A DNA stretch of 64,000 bases from Membranipora membranacea. Taxonomy: Eukaryota; Bryozoa; Gymnolaemata; Cheilostomatida; Membraniporidae. Shown here piece by piece: positions 1 to 11,762 of the stretch. The notes beneath the pieces are model-generated. The model searched no databases. It saw nothing but the letters and a program-made list of their open reading frames with translations, and had not been told where the DNA came from. Position 1 is the stretch's first letter, and every line of letters starts with the position of its first letter. The stretch is from the NCBI GenBank assembly GCA_914767715.1, contig OU612071.1, positions 20,270,948 to 20,334,947 on the forward strand, read 5' to 3'. The translations under genes and the position numbers were made by a program.

Positions 1-44
1 TGTGCCTAAACGATATTGTGTGCCATGTGAATATTCTGTCTCAT

Positions 45-92
45 ATATATATACACACATATATATATATTAATATATATATATATATATAT
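45..92. repeat. AT/TA microsatellite
   Basis: Alternating AT with a short ACAC interruption. Simple sequence with no coding content. Confidence 0.85.
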
Positions 93-207
93 GATTTAGG
101 CGTTGGCTGACCATGTTTGATTTATTAAACACAATAGATAATCAGTAGAATATGGCTACAGCAGATCTACTTAGCTCTATATTTATTTTATTCATTGACC
201 CCTCCTC

Positions 208-543
208 AATACCATAGGTAGTAGGCAGCCCACTGTATGTATGGGTAGTAGGCAGCCCACTGTATGTATGGGTTGTAGGCAGCCCACTGTATGTATGGGT
301 AGTAGGCAGCCCACTGTATGTATGGGTAGTAGGCAGCCCACTGTATGTATGGGTAGTAGGCAGCCCACTGTATGTATGGGTAGTAGGCAGCCCACTGTAT
401 GTATGGGTAGTAGGCAGCCCACTGTATGTATGGGTAGTAGGCAGCCCACTGTATGTATGGGTAGTAGGCAGCCCACTGTATGTATGGGTAGTAGGCAGCC
501 CACTGTATGTATAGGTAGTAGGCAGCCCACTGTACGTAAAGGT
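208..543. repeat. 27-bp minisatellite, about 12 copies
   Basis: Near-identical 27-bp units carrying the core GTAGGCAGCCCACTGTATGT are repeated head to tail about twelve times, with only a few substitutions (for example one unit reads GTTGTAGG and the last two drift). Because 27 is divisible by three and the unit lacks stops in some frames, it gives spurious open frames on both strands (nine-residue repeats). It is a repeat, not a gene. Confidence 0.95.
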
Positions 544-1955
544 AGAATAGATAGATAACAGGTTACATTTTTAGAGGTAGGATAATGGCTTTTGGGTACC
601 CAGGAATAGTTGAACTGCAGATTTTATTAATTAATTTCATTACTACACAAGCAACTCACGATAGCTCAAAAAATTCATCTGCTGGCTCCTTACCCTGTCT
701 TGACAAGCTTTGCCGGAGGGGTTCCTTCTCCTACTAGCATTGCTTGGGCTACTATTTGCCATGGTCTTCCAAGACGTAGCACTTTGAATACATCTATTTC
801 AGAGAGTAAACAATAACAAATCAAACAAATTTTAGAGCATAACGGATCCCGTAATGCATATCTATGGAATTTCTAAACCAAACTATATTGAGAATTTAGA
901 ATTTGACTTGAATTTTATAGGGAAACTCATATATTATATAATCATGGCCATTAACAATGAGCCCCTTGGTCACAAAGCGATATTAAATTCTGTAAATTTG
1001 CAGTTGCACTATCATTGACCTGCAGTCCACAGTCAAGGTCCCTGCCAATAACCCAAATTTCTTTGAACAGGATTTAAGCTTACAAACTGCATTTCAGTCT
1101 ACAACCTATCGTGGTACATTCAAATTTTTATATACTGAAAATTATTGAAAAACGACAAGCTCCCAATCTTGTTCGAAGGTGCTCGAGCACTCTAGATTAC
1201 AGAGTGATGAAAACACATTTGCCATTATGCAATGCAATGTTCTAAAATCGCCATCTATTGTTTGCTAATGCTCCATATGGTATCCGGTTTAGGTTTTATT
1301 ATCATCATATTTATATGAAAATCCACGAAATTTCATCTTGGGAAATGCTCCTTAGTCAGTAGATGACGGATAAGTCATAAAGAGAGGAAGCGGTTCATGC
1401 ATAAATGATTTAATATTTTTTTCCCATTTCTGGTATTCCAAGTAGTGTAAAAGCATACTTCAAGCATAGCCTATATCAAACATGACAGTATATTTTAAGC
1501 TAGACATGTATGAAGATATTCGCTTTTCTTCTGCTTAACCCTGATAAGCATCCTGTATAAGACAGCAGTAATGAGTTCTAAGGAAACAAGTTTTGTCATG
1601 ATCCTAGGAAGGTCAAAGTTTTTCTCTGATAGAAATTGGTACAATATCCTTAATATTTCAACTCACATAGTGTTTTGAAATCCGTATCCTCTACCAATTG
1701 GTATGTCACAATTTCTGCTAGATGTTGATTAGCGTCCCTTTTATGACAGCATTAATTGATTCTGAGGTAACAATAAAAAAGTAAAAAAAATGATTCAAAT
1801 AACCTGAAAAATACTCAACAATTATCCATAGCAGAATATTATAACGTTGATATTCAACTCCCCACCGTGTTTTGACGTTCGTTGGCTCCTATCTACATCT
1901 CGCGACATTTATCATCATCACCAAATTGCATCAAATGAGAAGACAACTCAGCATT
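544..1955. other. Non-coding stretch, no feature recognised
   Basis: No open frame of note, no splice-consistent exon and no repeat structure was seen in this AT-rich stretch. Confidence 0.5.
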
Positions 1956-1959
1956 TTAG

Positions 1960-2140
1960 TTGAGTTGCGACATTTGCGGCGTTAGTGGGTTCGAGCTATT
2001 GCGACGTTTAAAAAATTGCGACGTTTGTGGGTTAGCGATGTATAAAAACCCTTCGTTGCGACGTTTTTTGGATTTCGACGTTAGTGGAACGCTAGATTGC
2101 GACGTTTTGACCTTTGCGACGTTTGTGGGTTCAACAATCC
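1960..2140. repeat. Degenerate cluster of GCGACGTTT motifs
   Basis: The motif TTGCGACGTTT (with variants ending TTTGTGGGTT or TTAGTGG) occurs about six times in 180 bp with irregular spacing, for example near 1965, 1999, 2017, 2058, 2096 and 2116. It is CpG-rich against an AT-rich, CpG-poor background. It could be a decayed short tandem repeat or a cluster of binding sites. Open frames on both strands across it are by-products of the repeat. Confidence 0.6.
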
Positions 2141-2710
2141 CCTCTACCAACCATACCTGACAAGTCTTCCTATTTTGTATGCTCCCAGGCCCCCAGTTTT
2201 TAGGGGTTTTTCCATCCCCTCCCTATCACCCTTTTTCCTCCTTTTTTTAGCTTCCTTCACCGAGAAAATGTCTTAGACTTCTTTTTGCAAGGGAAACTAT
2301 GTTTTATTACCACCACAGTCCATATACCAATCATTCGCTTTAAAATTACAGCTTGAATGCAGCTATCAATATCTTCACCTGGCCTAACACTATTGTTGTG
2401 GCTGACTTTCCTGTAAAATCAGTTAAAATTATGCAATTCATAATGTGAACGCTCCAGTTTTAGAAAAATATTATGGCCAAAGAGGACCGAATGTCACCCA
2501 CACTGCACGACGCAGAGTGGTATTCAGGGTCGGGAGTTCGTTCACGGAGACCTCCTGATTTCTGGGTCTGGCAACTCATCATGCATGATACCAACACTAG
2601 GGGAAGCCTCAGTGAGGTACCTCATAAACACATAATTTTCCTCAAAAAGTAGTCTCAAATACCTGATACCGGTGCTCAACGGATCAGTCTGCTTTATAAA
2701 TGGACATTAA

Positions 2711-3719
2711 ATTATATAAGTATTTACTTACAGAGTTGCCTGTGGCGTTAACAGACATACAGAGCGAGAGAAAAAATCTCAGTGAGACACAGTGACGTCT
2801 ACTTACAATGGAGGGAAAAATCAGAGTAAGTCAAACACCGGAGGTATTTAAGGCTGTCTAGCCTTATACTGAGTGGAGGCAAGTCAATTACCTTGAATTT
2901 AATTCAAAGACAGAAAAATTGAGATGCCACTATCCTGTTTGCGGTTAGTAGATCTTTTTAAATTATATAAGTATTTACTTACAAAGTTGCCTTTGGCATT
3001 AACAGAGATACAGAGCAAGAGAACAAATCTCAGTGAGACACAGTGACGTCTACCTACGATTAGAGGGAAAAAATTAGAGTAAGTGAAACACCAAAGGTAT
3101 TAAAGGTTGTCTAGCCTTATACTGAGTGGAGGCAAGTCCATTTCTTTGAATTTAATTCAAAGACAGAAAAATTAAGATACCACTACCCTGTTTTCGGTTA
3201 GTAGATGGATATTAAATCATATAAATATTTACTTACAGAGTTGACTTCGGCGTTAACAGAGAGATACAGAGCGAGAGAACAAATCTCAGTGAGACACAGT
3301 GACGTCTACTTACAATGGAGGGAAAAATCAGAGTAAGTCAAACACCAAAGGTATTTAAGGCTGTCTAGCCTTATACTGAGTGGAGGCAAGCCAATTACTT
3401 TGAATTTAATTCAAAGAAGGAAAAATTGAGATGCCACTACCCTGTTTGCGGTTAGTAGATCTTTATAAATTATATAAGTATTTACTTACAAAGTTGCCTT
3501 TGGCGTTAACAGAGATACAGAGCAAGAGAACAAATCTCAGTGAGACACAGTGACGTCTACTTACAATGAAGAGACAAATCAGAGTAAGTCAAACACCAAA
3601 GGTATTAAAGGTTGTCTAGCCTTATACTGAGTGGAGGCAAGCCAATTACTTCGTTTTTAATTCAAAGACAGAAAAATTGAGGTACCGCTACCCTGTTTGC
3701 GGTTAGTAAATGGATATTA
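2711..3719. repeat. Satellite block: four ~252-bp units in an A-B-A-B order
   Basis: Four tandem units begin at about 2711, 2962, 3216 and 3469 (periods 251, 254 and 253). Each runs from the TATAAGTATTTACTTAC segment through CAGTGAGACACAGTGACGTC to GTTTGCGGTTAGTA. Units 1 and 3 share variants (ending GATCTTT; GTATTTAAGGCTGTC) and units 2 and 4 share others (ending ATGGATATTA; GTATTAAAGGTTGTC), so the real repeat is a ~505-bp dimer present twice. No coding sequence was seen. The family is not recognised. Confidence 0.9.
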
Positions 3720-6700
3720 TTATGTTTTTTTGTACAATAAAAATGATAAAATGCATAAAACTTTCATTTTGTTGACATCTTGGATTTAAAAGGAAATAAA
3801 TAACATAGAAAGTTCTCACTTATACATATTTCACAAATTCATTATTGACATAGGAATAAAAAAGTGCTCGCTCACTTAGTTTTGTGGCACTTAGTGTTGC
3901 GTCGATGGCAGTGTCACTCGGAATGTCTAGTGTTGCTATGTTTAAGAAACCAGGTCATTTAGGCAGTGAGCGGGGTTTGTGACTTTGGTGATATAATCAC
4001 GACATAGCTGCTGTTGGTATTCCTCATCTATTGATATTCGAGATTCAAGAAAAAAGGTTTGTCGACGGGTATGCGGTTTTGCCTATAGTGATAGTCTGTA
4101 ACAATACTGATAGCAATAATCTGACACCCCTTTCTCGATCCCTCTGCTTGCCTGTAAAAGTGTTGTGTCATTTCTGCACTTAGGATTTTATATTGCTAAA
4201 GTTAAAACCAAAGAGGAATAGGTGATCAGCTGTTATAATCCTTGTTAAACCTGACACCGTCTGTTGTCATTCATTGTCATTCACTAAAGTTATGGTTTAT
4301 TATCTTGATACTTGTAAAAATATGATAATGTAATTCAAATGATACTCACAGTATATATTGGTCCTTAGACTCCACTTTAGTTTTGGCATTCTAACAAAGA
4401 TCTCTGATTTAAAGCTAGCATTTATTAAATCAAAATATAATATCTTTTACTAGGTGACTGTGCTGCTCAAAGACTTAAACTGTACTGATTTACTGTTCAA
4501 AATTTCGGCCTTTGTATAGGTGCCGTATTTTGTGCTGACTTTGCTTGTTGTCGTCTGATTAGCTGTCAGCGGATTAGTGGATTAGTATTTCTTGTGGCTT
4601 TGTTACATGAATCTGTTCTGTGGTCACGTCACGGGGTATATTGCTGCTGTTCCTCAGACTACCCTCTGGAATTTATTGTTCTATTTTTGAGCTGACATTG
4701 TTGTTGTTATTCCATGATTGATTAATTCCATGTTGCCCTGTGATTTGTCAATACCCTGGAGGTTACTAGGTTCTATGACGTTGTGGAAAACCAAATTACT
4801 ACGTCACTGGAAGTCCTATTTTCTGACCGGATTAGTATGCTCCTGTGTCTTTGTTACATCTTTGATGGATCACTTCTGTGTCTCTCTGCTCGTTGTTTAT
4901 GCTTATGATTACTAAATACCATGGAGGTCACTGGGTGCATTTGCTTTCATATCTATCTGTACCCTCTGACTTCTACGGCTGGCTAAATATAACAACATAT
5001 CTCGAGTGCCCATTTTTGGTACTGACAGCCCTCAGGCAATTGCGCAAAGTTACAAAAGTGATTTTAAGAGATGTTTTAAATACACATACATCCATATATA
5101 TTCGATCTAAACCTGAAACAATGTAATTTTTTGGGTTGAGGACCAACTCAACTCCCTGATCTACAGAGAAGCAATACAATGGGATCAGGGAGGGTGATGG
5201 GATCAGGGAGAGAAGACGAAAAATCAAAAGCATTAGAGTTGTCTGCACTCTGGACTAAATGTTATTTTTGTAAGGATATTTTGGCCAATCAGATTGATCA
5301 GAAAATATCTGAACTGAACTTTAACCTCGCACATAAAGCGGTTACCATGTGCGTGTTCCAATGTCAAATATGACTAGTTGGTGCAGGTGACTGGTGACTG
5401 GAAGAAAGGACTTAGCATTGTATTCCCAACATGACAATGATGGATGCCTATTGCATGTGAGTATTAGTATAGCTATACTGATGTATAATATAATTTGATA
5501 ATATTTTTGGTTGTTGTTTAGATGACATATTCTTGTGTGTTAGTCTATTTAAGTTTCTTCTTCTACAAGTAGGCCTACTACTAATAATGGATTAGCTCTT
5601 GGAATTAACTTGTTAATTGCTTTTTGTTAACAAAGTGGTTCTGGTGGTGTGGGTTCCAGGGTGGGCCTGGGAGCGGAGTGAAGAAGGAGTCGGGGGGGGG
5701 GGGGGGGGTGTAGCTGCGGTGTTTCCGAAGATAATTTTGGTGATGGCCATGATGGTTGTTTGTTCGCTCCTACTACTTAAAAACACATAATGAATCATAT
5801 AATGAGGCAGAGTTTGAAGCCCAGCCAGTCGGCTATGCTGCCTGTGTATCATATAATATGGATGTCGATGCGTGACATGGCATCACATGCCGGATTATGC
5901 TGGTTTAATTTGGAGAAATTGAAAGAAGATACACAGACGAATAATATCTTACAAGTCTTATCCCCTGGATGTACGGTATAAAGAGTGTCTGAGCCGGCCT
6001 AAGGGGCATCGTTCTAGGTAATCCTGTATAAAATATTCACATTGGTAAATGGCAGGATAGAGGACTGGAAGACAGTACATTATGAATTACACGTTAAAAT
6101 CTTAAAAGGCACGCATGCTAGTGTCTTAGAGTAAATTATTATTGAATATATATTGTTGGTTGTTTGTAATTACTGAGGAAGCTTATAATCCATTGTGAAA
6201 TGTTTGAGTCAAGGTGTTGCAGTAATGGGATTACATATTCTACTCTTTATGTATTGAAGGCTGATGAGAAATCAAGGAAGAGGTAGTTTGTCTGGGCTTT
6301 ATCAATGAAGTTGGTTATAGTTGTTGTGAGGCACATATCTGCATCTTGAGTTGAGCGGTTGTTTTATATGCAAGTTGGTATGGGTTCATTGGTGTATGTT
6401 GTGTTACTTAGTATTTGATGAGTCTCTCCAGCATCTAGCATAGGCAGCTTGTGCGAGCTATGGGACGGTTATCTTTAAGCTGAGCAGGTTTTTTTACTGT
6501 CCATTTAATTGTGAAGAAAAGGAGGCTGGGAACTCTGTACAGCGGTTTAGATATTTCTTTCCCCCATGTCCTCATGAAGACAAAGTATGTAGTGACCTGG
6601 ATAGGGTATAATAGGCCTCAGACATAACTGAAGACTTCAACCATAGCCTACTGTTAGTAGATATATTGATGCCTGTACAGTGTGGATAAATACTAACTTA

Positions 6701-6807
6701 AACTATTACTTGTCAGTGGTGATGGGTAATAAGCTGTTAGATTTTCTATATTCAGTATACAATAGAATAATATAATAGCTTGTTTGCTTATTTCAATGAA
6801 TGGGCTT
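3720..6807. other. Intergenic or intronic DNA without a supported gene
   Basis: Only short open frames without family resemblance occur. Weak internal similarity exists between about 4690-4790 and 4850-4950 (both contain ATACC.TGGAGGT.ACT). A G-homopolymer of about 16 bases lies near 5693-5708. Confidence 0.4.
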
Positions 6808-6995
6808 TGTCAGTGTCAAATTGTTACATAACTAATTGTTAATAACTAAACTGTGAATGTCTATTTTCTTCTAGGCTCCCACAGCAGCCATGAAAACACA
6901 CAGAGAAGAACATGACAGGAGAGCTAGGCACAGGGTGTGTGTTTAACAGTTGTATACAAAGGAACAGGTGACTGTAGGATAGAGGGTAGGAGACA
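6808..6995 (+). repeat. Diverged duplicate of 10557-10920
   Basis: The stretch from GTCAGTGTCA through AACTGTGAATGTCTA, a pyrimidine tract ending in AG, ATGAAA..ACACAGAGAAGAACA and then GACTGTAGGATAG recurs at 10557-10920 with indels. The shared core has an acceptor-like TTCTTCTAG before ATGAAA and a GT after CACAGG, so it may be an old duplicated exon. The two copies are out of frame with each other by small indels, which argues against conserved coding. Confidence 0.6.
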
Positions 6996-7240
6996 CTGTT
7001 GTTATTATTCTCCTACCAAAATATGGGAAACTAAACTGCTCAAAGCCCACATCTCACTTTTCTTGCAGCGAAAATTGCAAAATTAATTTCCTGCTTATCC
7101 ACTACCTGTAATTATTTTAGGGATGTGATGACCCCCTATATTTGTTTTTTTATCAAACTGACTTGACCATAATCATAAGGCTGCTTGATGCTCACCATCA
7201 GACCACCCACTTAGATGAGGATAAAATCTAGCTGTCACCT

Positions 7241-7310
7241 GGTGATGACCACAGGTGGTCCACCTGTGATGACCTGTGATGACACCACAGGTGATGACCA
7301 CCGGTGGTGT
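7241..7310. repeat. Short ACCACAGGTG/CACCTGTG direct and inverted repeat patch
   Basis: GATGACC, CACCTGTGATGAC and ACCACAGGTG recur several times in both orientations within 70 bp. A small self-complementary patch of unknown role. Confidence 0.5.
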
Positions 7311-8552
7311 CTAACATCAGCAGCTAGGTAGAACTTTGGCTGATTGTGTACTAACTAAACTGTCATACTTGTTTGTTTGCTGTAGGTTTGCGTAGGTAAA
7401 TAAAGGCCTAGTTTCACTTGGACCTTTGTATTTACAATGGATAATTTACTAGATATAATATCTGGTGCAGATGAATCTTGCTGATGTAGAAGTCTAGAAT
7501 CCATATTCACAAGTTTTGAGAACTGTTTGACTAGTATTTTAACTAAGACAAACTATTTTGATATTTGTAGATTGCAATAGGCCTACTCAAAGGTACACCA
7601 AAGATTTAGGTCTGATATCCATAGTTGAGAAAATAGAGCATGTGACTGACTGCAGGCTATACAGATAATTCCGGAGGATCACTCAACTTCACTGAGCTGT
7701 GAGTTTGATTTCAGTTCACATATTGAGATTTTGGAGTATTTCCCTTACATTGTCACCATCAGTTTTAGGCCAGTGCTTGATTGTTAGCAGCGAGTTATTA
7801 TTTAGGATGTAATATTTTGACCAACTAGAATGTTCCTCATGCTGCATATCCTCAAATTACCAGCTATATTTACCCTAGACTGTCTATGCTTATCGAACTA
7901 GATTTACAGCGCTTTATTCGGTGCTAGGCAGGTGCTATTGTACCATATTAGTCAAAGGTTAGTCGGGTTGCAACTTTTCACTGGTAGAATTTCTCAAGCT
8001 GATCAAAGTGGTGATCATTTACCTAAGGCCTTCATGATGTTGCACTATAAATGTCTTATTTCCAAAACCGCTGCCAGCAAAGGGGAAAGTGATGACATGG
8101 TTTCAAAGCTTGCATAGGCCTAATCTGAAAGAGCATGTCAGAATTAGTGGATTGTAGGTTGTTTTCGGTACGGTATCAATTTAAAGAGCATAGGGTTGTG
8201 TATGTGACGGGTTTGGTGTGTCTAATTAAATCAAATTTTGCAAGGTTTGAAACCATATCCTTTTTCTGATTACTTTCCCTTTATTGGCAGCATTCTTGTC
8301 GATTGCATTATCCCCATTGTGATCAGCTCGTAAAACTATACTAGAAACAACTAACAAACTCTATACGGCTGACATTAAAAATTTAGTTGCATTGCCAGCC
8401 ACAATCTACATGGGTCACCACTGGACTATATGTAGGTCACTGAGAACTCTATCCTGCCATATTATCTCAGATCTTCATTTTTGTAATCCCAACAAAGGCA
8501 AACAAACTGATTAAACATGGTGATTCTAACAATTGCTTGTGTTGTGTTTTAG

Positions 8553-8649
8553 ACAGGCAGATCGGGTGCAGCGGTTAAGTTAGAGATGTCGATACTCAGT
8601 ATAATAAGACCAGTAGGAGATGATCTGAGGAATACTCTGATGTCTCTAG
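8553..8649 (+). CDS. Possible internal exon, unknown protein
   Basis: A 97-nt segment is preceded by an acceptor (TGTTTTAG) and followed by a consensus donor (GTGAGT). Only one of three frames is open, reading TGRSGAAVKLEMSILS followed by IIRPVGDDLRNTLMSL, a plausible helical peptide. No family is recognised. No phase-matched partner exon can be assigned with confidence, although a second candidate lies at 11523-11702 on the same strand. It could be chance, because the peptide is only 32 residues. Confidence 0.3.
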
Positions 8650-9343
8650 GTGAGTATATAATCTTATCACCAGTCTGCTGATCAGAAGACATAAGCAACT
8701 TGGACCTTTCAAAACCCAAACAAAGCCATCTTAGTCTGCCTGTTCCTTACTTGTAGAGTAGGTCTTGATATATTCTGCACTGTTACTGTAAATGCACATG
8801 TAGGGAGTGTCACGAGATGCCCAAACAGTATAAGCCCCCCCGGAACCTACAGCATCCAGCCAGATGCTTTGATTTTAGGCCTACAGCAGTTCCACCTGGT
8901 TCCACTCACATTACATGTGAAGTTATTCTCACATGAGAAGATAGAAGATAACTTCTAAAGATCAATTGTCACTTATTTTCACTACAGGAGTGTTGTCATA
9001 ACTAGTGACCTCATACGGGCTTTGTATCATTATAATAATAGAATGCTTCAGCTTCATTTATGAATCCGGCTGTCTTTTGTAGGTGGTGGCACATGTAAGT
9101 GTTGCACAATCCCCCAGCTAGACGGGTATTCTCGCAGGTAAAAGAAACTCTACAATGTCCTGTCAAGACTGATTATGATATTCAGATATAACGGAAAGTA
9201 AACAGTAAGTAACTCTGAGGTGATAGGAATTTTGGCATGATGTTTGATGGAAAAGGCTACACCTGATTGAATATATGTGGTTGGTAGGCCAATGAGGATA
9301 GGCAATTAACATTCCAGTCATATACATACTTCATGTATCAACT

Positions 9344-9469
9344 AGAATTTACAATAATATTTGATCCCAGGCAGACGCAAAAATGAGTGTGTGTAACGTT
9401 GTGCAGTCATAGCGCAACGTTACACACACTATTTTTTGCTTCCGGCTGGGATCAAATATTGTAAATTCT
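9344..9469. mobile_element. 126-bp foldback (MITE-like) with TA flanks
   Basis: Long imperfect inverted repeat: left arm AGAATTTACAATAATATTTG then ATCCCAGGCAGACGCAAAAA, right arm the reverse complement with few changes, ending TATTGTAAATTCT. The inner part GTGTGTAACGTTG also pairs, leaving only a few bases of loop. It is flanked by TA, as expected for Tc1/mariner-type or related non-autonomous elements. No coding sequence. Confidence 0.65.
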
Positions 9470-10034
9470 AAATGATGTTTTTGGCTGTTAAAATGATATT
9501 AGATTTTGGATTTGCTTGCCTCATATTGCTCCCAGAGCAAATCTGAAAACATATTTGAAAAATTCACACCTAGGTGGTTCCAACCATGTACTTATTTACA
9601 TGATTGGAACAGTTTGAAAAATCCTTTGTAGTGCCTATATTGTGGAAATAACTAAGAGGGTGCCTATATTGAAATCTGCTTCGTGGATCTTAACCTGGCA
9701 CACTGTAAACTTACTGGTTTAGGATCAAATGTCGGGATTTCGGGTGTCTTCAAATCTTAAGCCATATCGCGGATATTTTCCACAGTAACATTGTGATAAT
9801 CTATTTATGTTTACTAGTTGGTGATGTTTATTTTACATTTTACAGCAAGTAATCCAGGAACTGTATCATTATTGTGTGATGAATATGAGACGCCCGTAAC
9901 GGCCGTGCTGACTTGTTTTTGTACAGAGTGACCCGTCACAGCTCAGTATTGCGGAGTCGTGGTGAGTTTATAAGCTAGAGGTCATAGATAATCTATGTTC
10001 TCTGGTTCGACTGGGAAGGCTTTGACTAAGTTTG

Positions 10035-10146
10035 ATCCAGTCTTCCTGCATTCTGAGTTGCTCCCCCCTCACACTGATGAGCTGCAGTCTTAGCCACAGT
10101 AGCTTATCAGTGGAGGGAGAGGAACTGGAATGCAGACAAACTGGAT
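10035..10146 (+). repeat. Imperfect hairpin inside duplication copy 1
   Basis: The arm beginning ATCCAGTCTTCCTGCATTCT pairs with the arm ending GGAATGCAGACAAACTGGAT across about 46 nt with mismatches. The equivalent position in the other duplicate (14435-14510) also folds, with a different but self-consistent stem. Confidence 0.6.
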
Positions 10147-10556
10147 GGGTATTTTTGGACCTGGGCGTAAGTCTTTTCATCCCTGATGTCATCTTATCAT
10201 CAATCTTAAAGCTTTTAATACGACAATTCTGCACCTAAGAAAAGTGTACATAACACAGCCTTAGACTACTGCTTCCACTTGGGAAATGTGTGCTCTCTGA
10301 TGACAAATGAGGCTTCAATCTCAGTCCTGTCACCTAATAGACAAATAATTTTGCACAGACTAGTAACAAAATAGTAGTATCAGGTTCTGATAAAAATAGT
10401 GACATCATAATTCAGCCATTTATTTCACTCACAGATTTGTCCACTCAGTTTTGCCAAAACTCCCCTCTCCTATTATGTTACCATGCTAAGATTAAAGCCT
10501 CAATTTTTTATTTTTGAGAATTCGATGGGCACACGTTTCCCTGAGTGGCAGCAGTA

Positions 10557-10920
10557 GTCAGTGTCAGAATGTTACATAACCTTGTCTTTTCATCCAAAGT
10601 ATATATAATAGGCAAAGATTATAAATAGTAAATAGTCATTATAAATAGTCATTGGTATAGGCAACGATTATAAACACTTGTTATATAGGAGTTAATAGCA
10701 TCGTTCAAACAGCATAATAATTAAACTGTGAACGTCTACTTTTCTTCTACTTCATAGGTTATGAAAGCACAGAGAAGAACACGACTAGAGAGCCAGACAC
10801 AGGTGGTCGACTTGCTTATTCAGCAGTTAAAAGTGCTCCTTTGTTAACAGAGCTGCATGTATAACTAATGTATGCACAGAGATATGTCACTGTAGGATAG
10901 CAGGTAGGCTAAGCAATTGC
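10557..10920 (+). repeat. Diverged duplicate of 6808-6995
   Basis: Second copy of the segment containing ATGAAAGCACAGAGAAGAAC after an acceptor-like TTCATAG. It is lengthened by insertions, including a short internal repeat ATAAATAGTCATT near 10620-10660. Confidence 0.55.
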
Positions 10921-11180
10921 GATTATACTGTAACTTAAAATTTTTCAATTATCAGGAGATGAAACTCTTAACGGCGTTGTCTCAATCTTGATGTCGAAAA
11001 ATGTTATATACATGTTTCGTATGATAACTCCCCCCATTCCTTGAAGTGTTTTGTCTGCATTGTCAGAATGTCTTTTTTCCGTGCAATTATTAGATGAGTA
11101 AAAGCCTCAATGACTGCTGCTAATGGTTCATTGCAATAATTGCTAATGTTCTGCTTAGACCACCAAGTATTTGTTGATAT

Positions 11181-11270
11181 AGCTGAGGCCGGCTAAGGCT
11201 GGCTGAGGCTGGCTGAGGCTGGCTGAGGCTGGCTGAGGCTGGCTGAGGCTGGCTGAGGCTGGCTGAGGCT
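11181..11270. repeat. 10-bp tandem repeat GGCTGAGGCT, nine copies
   Basis: Perfect or nearly perfect decamers occur from AGCTGAGGCC through GGCTGAGGCT. The array runs directly into the 34-bp direct repeat at 11271. Confidence 0.9.
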
Positions 11271-11363
11271 GGCTCAGTATGATCGTTTCCATGGCACGGT
11301 TGTAGCTGAGTCCGGCTGAGTCCGGCTGAGGCTCAGTATGATCGTTTCCATGGCACGGTTGTA
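11271..11363. repeat. 34-bp direct repeat flanking CTGAGTCCGG units
   Basis: GGCTCAGTATGATCGTTTCC plus ATGGCACGGTTGTA occurs at 11271-11304 and again, identical, at 11330-11363. Between them lie GCTGAGTCCG units related to the preceding decamer array. The exact copy suggests recent replication slippage or unequal exchange. Confidence 0.9.
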
Positions 11364-11522
11364 ATTATCCTACTGACCTTATGTTTTCAAGTGGTTTAAA
11401 ACTAGCTAAATACAGACCGAATATAACAATAGGTTGAATAGCTCAGCTTGCCTACACTTGTAATACAAATAAGTACGATCATGTTTCGTCATCGGGCTCA
11501 TAAATACTGTTCTATTTTGTAG

Positions 11523-11702
11523 AGAATTAGGCACAAGGATAATGATGGGACTCTCAGCAGACTGTTGAAACAGGACAGTAAACAGAAAGATAGTGGATCG
11601 CCAACAGCTTGTTCTCTAAGTCAGATGTTTAACCTAAGAAAATCCAACCATACCATCCTCTTCAAAAGCAGTAGCCTACACCAGCAGCCTGGTAGATGTA
11701 GG
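11523..11702 (+). CDS. Possible internal exon, unknown protein
   Basis: A 180-nt open segment (60 codons) lies between an acceptor (TATTTTGTAG) and a donor-like GATGTAG|GTACAG. It encodes a basic, polar peptide starting RIRHKDNDGTLSRLLKQDSK. The same frame stays open to 11762. Not recognised, and no partner exon is established. Weak evidence, kept because the frame is open for 80 codons next to plausible splice sites. Confidence 0.25.
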
Positions 11703-11762
11703 TACAGAAGGCATGTTGCCACTATTCTTTGTAGAGATGGATTCAGTAGAGCGCGCCTATAA

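Larger units (their letters stand above)
8703..10590 (+). repeat. Segmental duplication, copy 1 (partner 13197-14890)
   Basis: This block aligns collinearly with 13197-14890. Shared landmarks in order are CAAAGCCATCTTAG, GAATGCTTCAGCT.CATT, CTGTCTTTT..AGGTGG.GGCAC, AACTCTACA..GTCCT, CTCTGAGGTGATAGGAAT, ATGAGACGCCC, ACCCGTCACAGCTC, a GTGAGT donor and TTTGAGAATTC. Divergence is large and includes indels. In this copy the exon-like segments carry stops (after MRRP, and in the segment starting GTGGTGGCACATG), whereas copy 2 is open in places. An old tandem duplication with about a 4.4-kb offset. Confidence 0.75.

Noticed and set aside
192-558. Open frames of 105-112 codons on both strands with nine-residue repeats
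   Set aside because: They are by-products of a 27-bp tandem repeat, which is open in several frames.
1956-2160. Open frames on both strands
   Set aside because: They arise from the GCGACGTTT motif cluster; no protein-like composition or splice context.
2690-3720. CRISPR-like array
   Set aside because: Units are contiguous ~252-bp repeats without spacers, in eukaryotic DNA.
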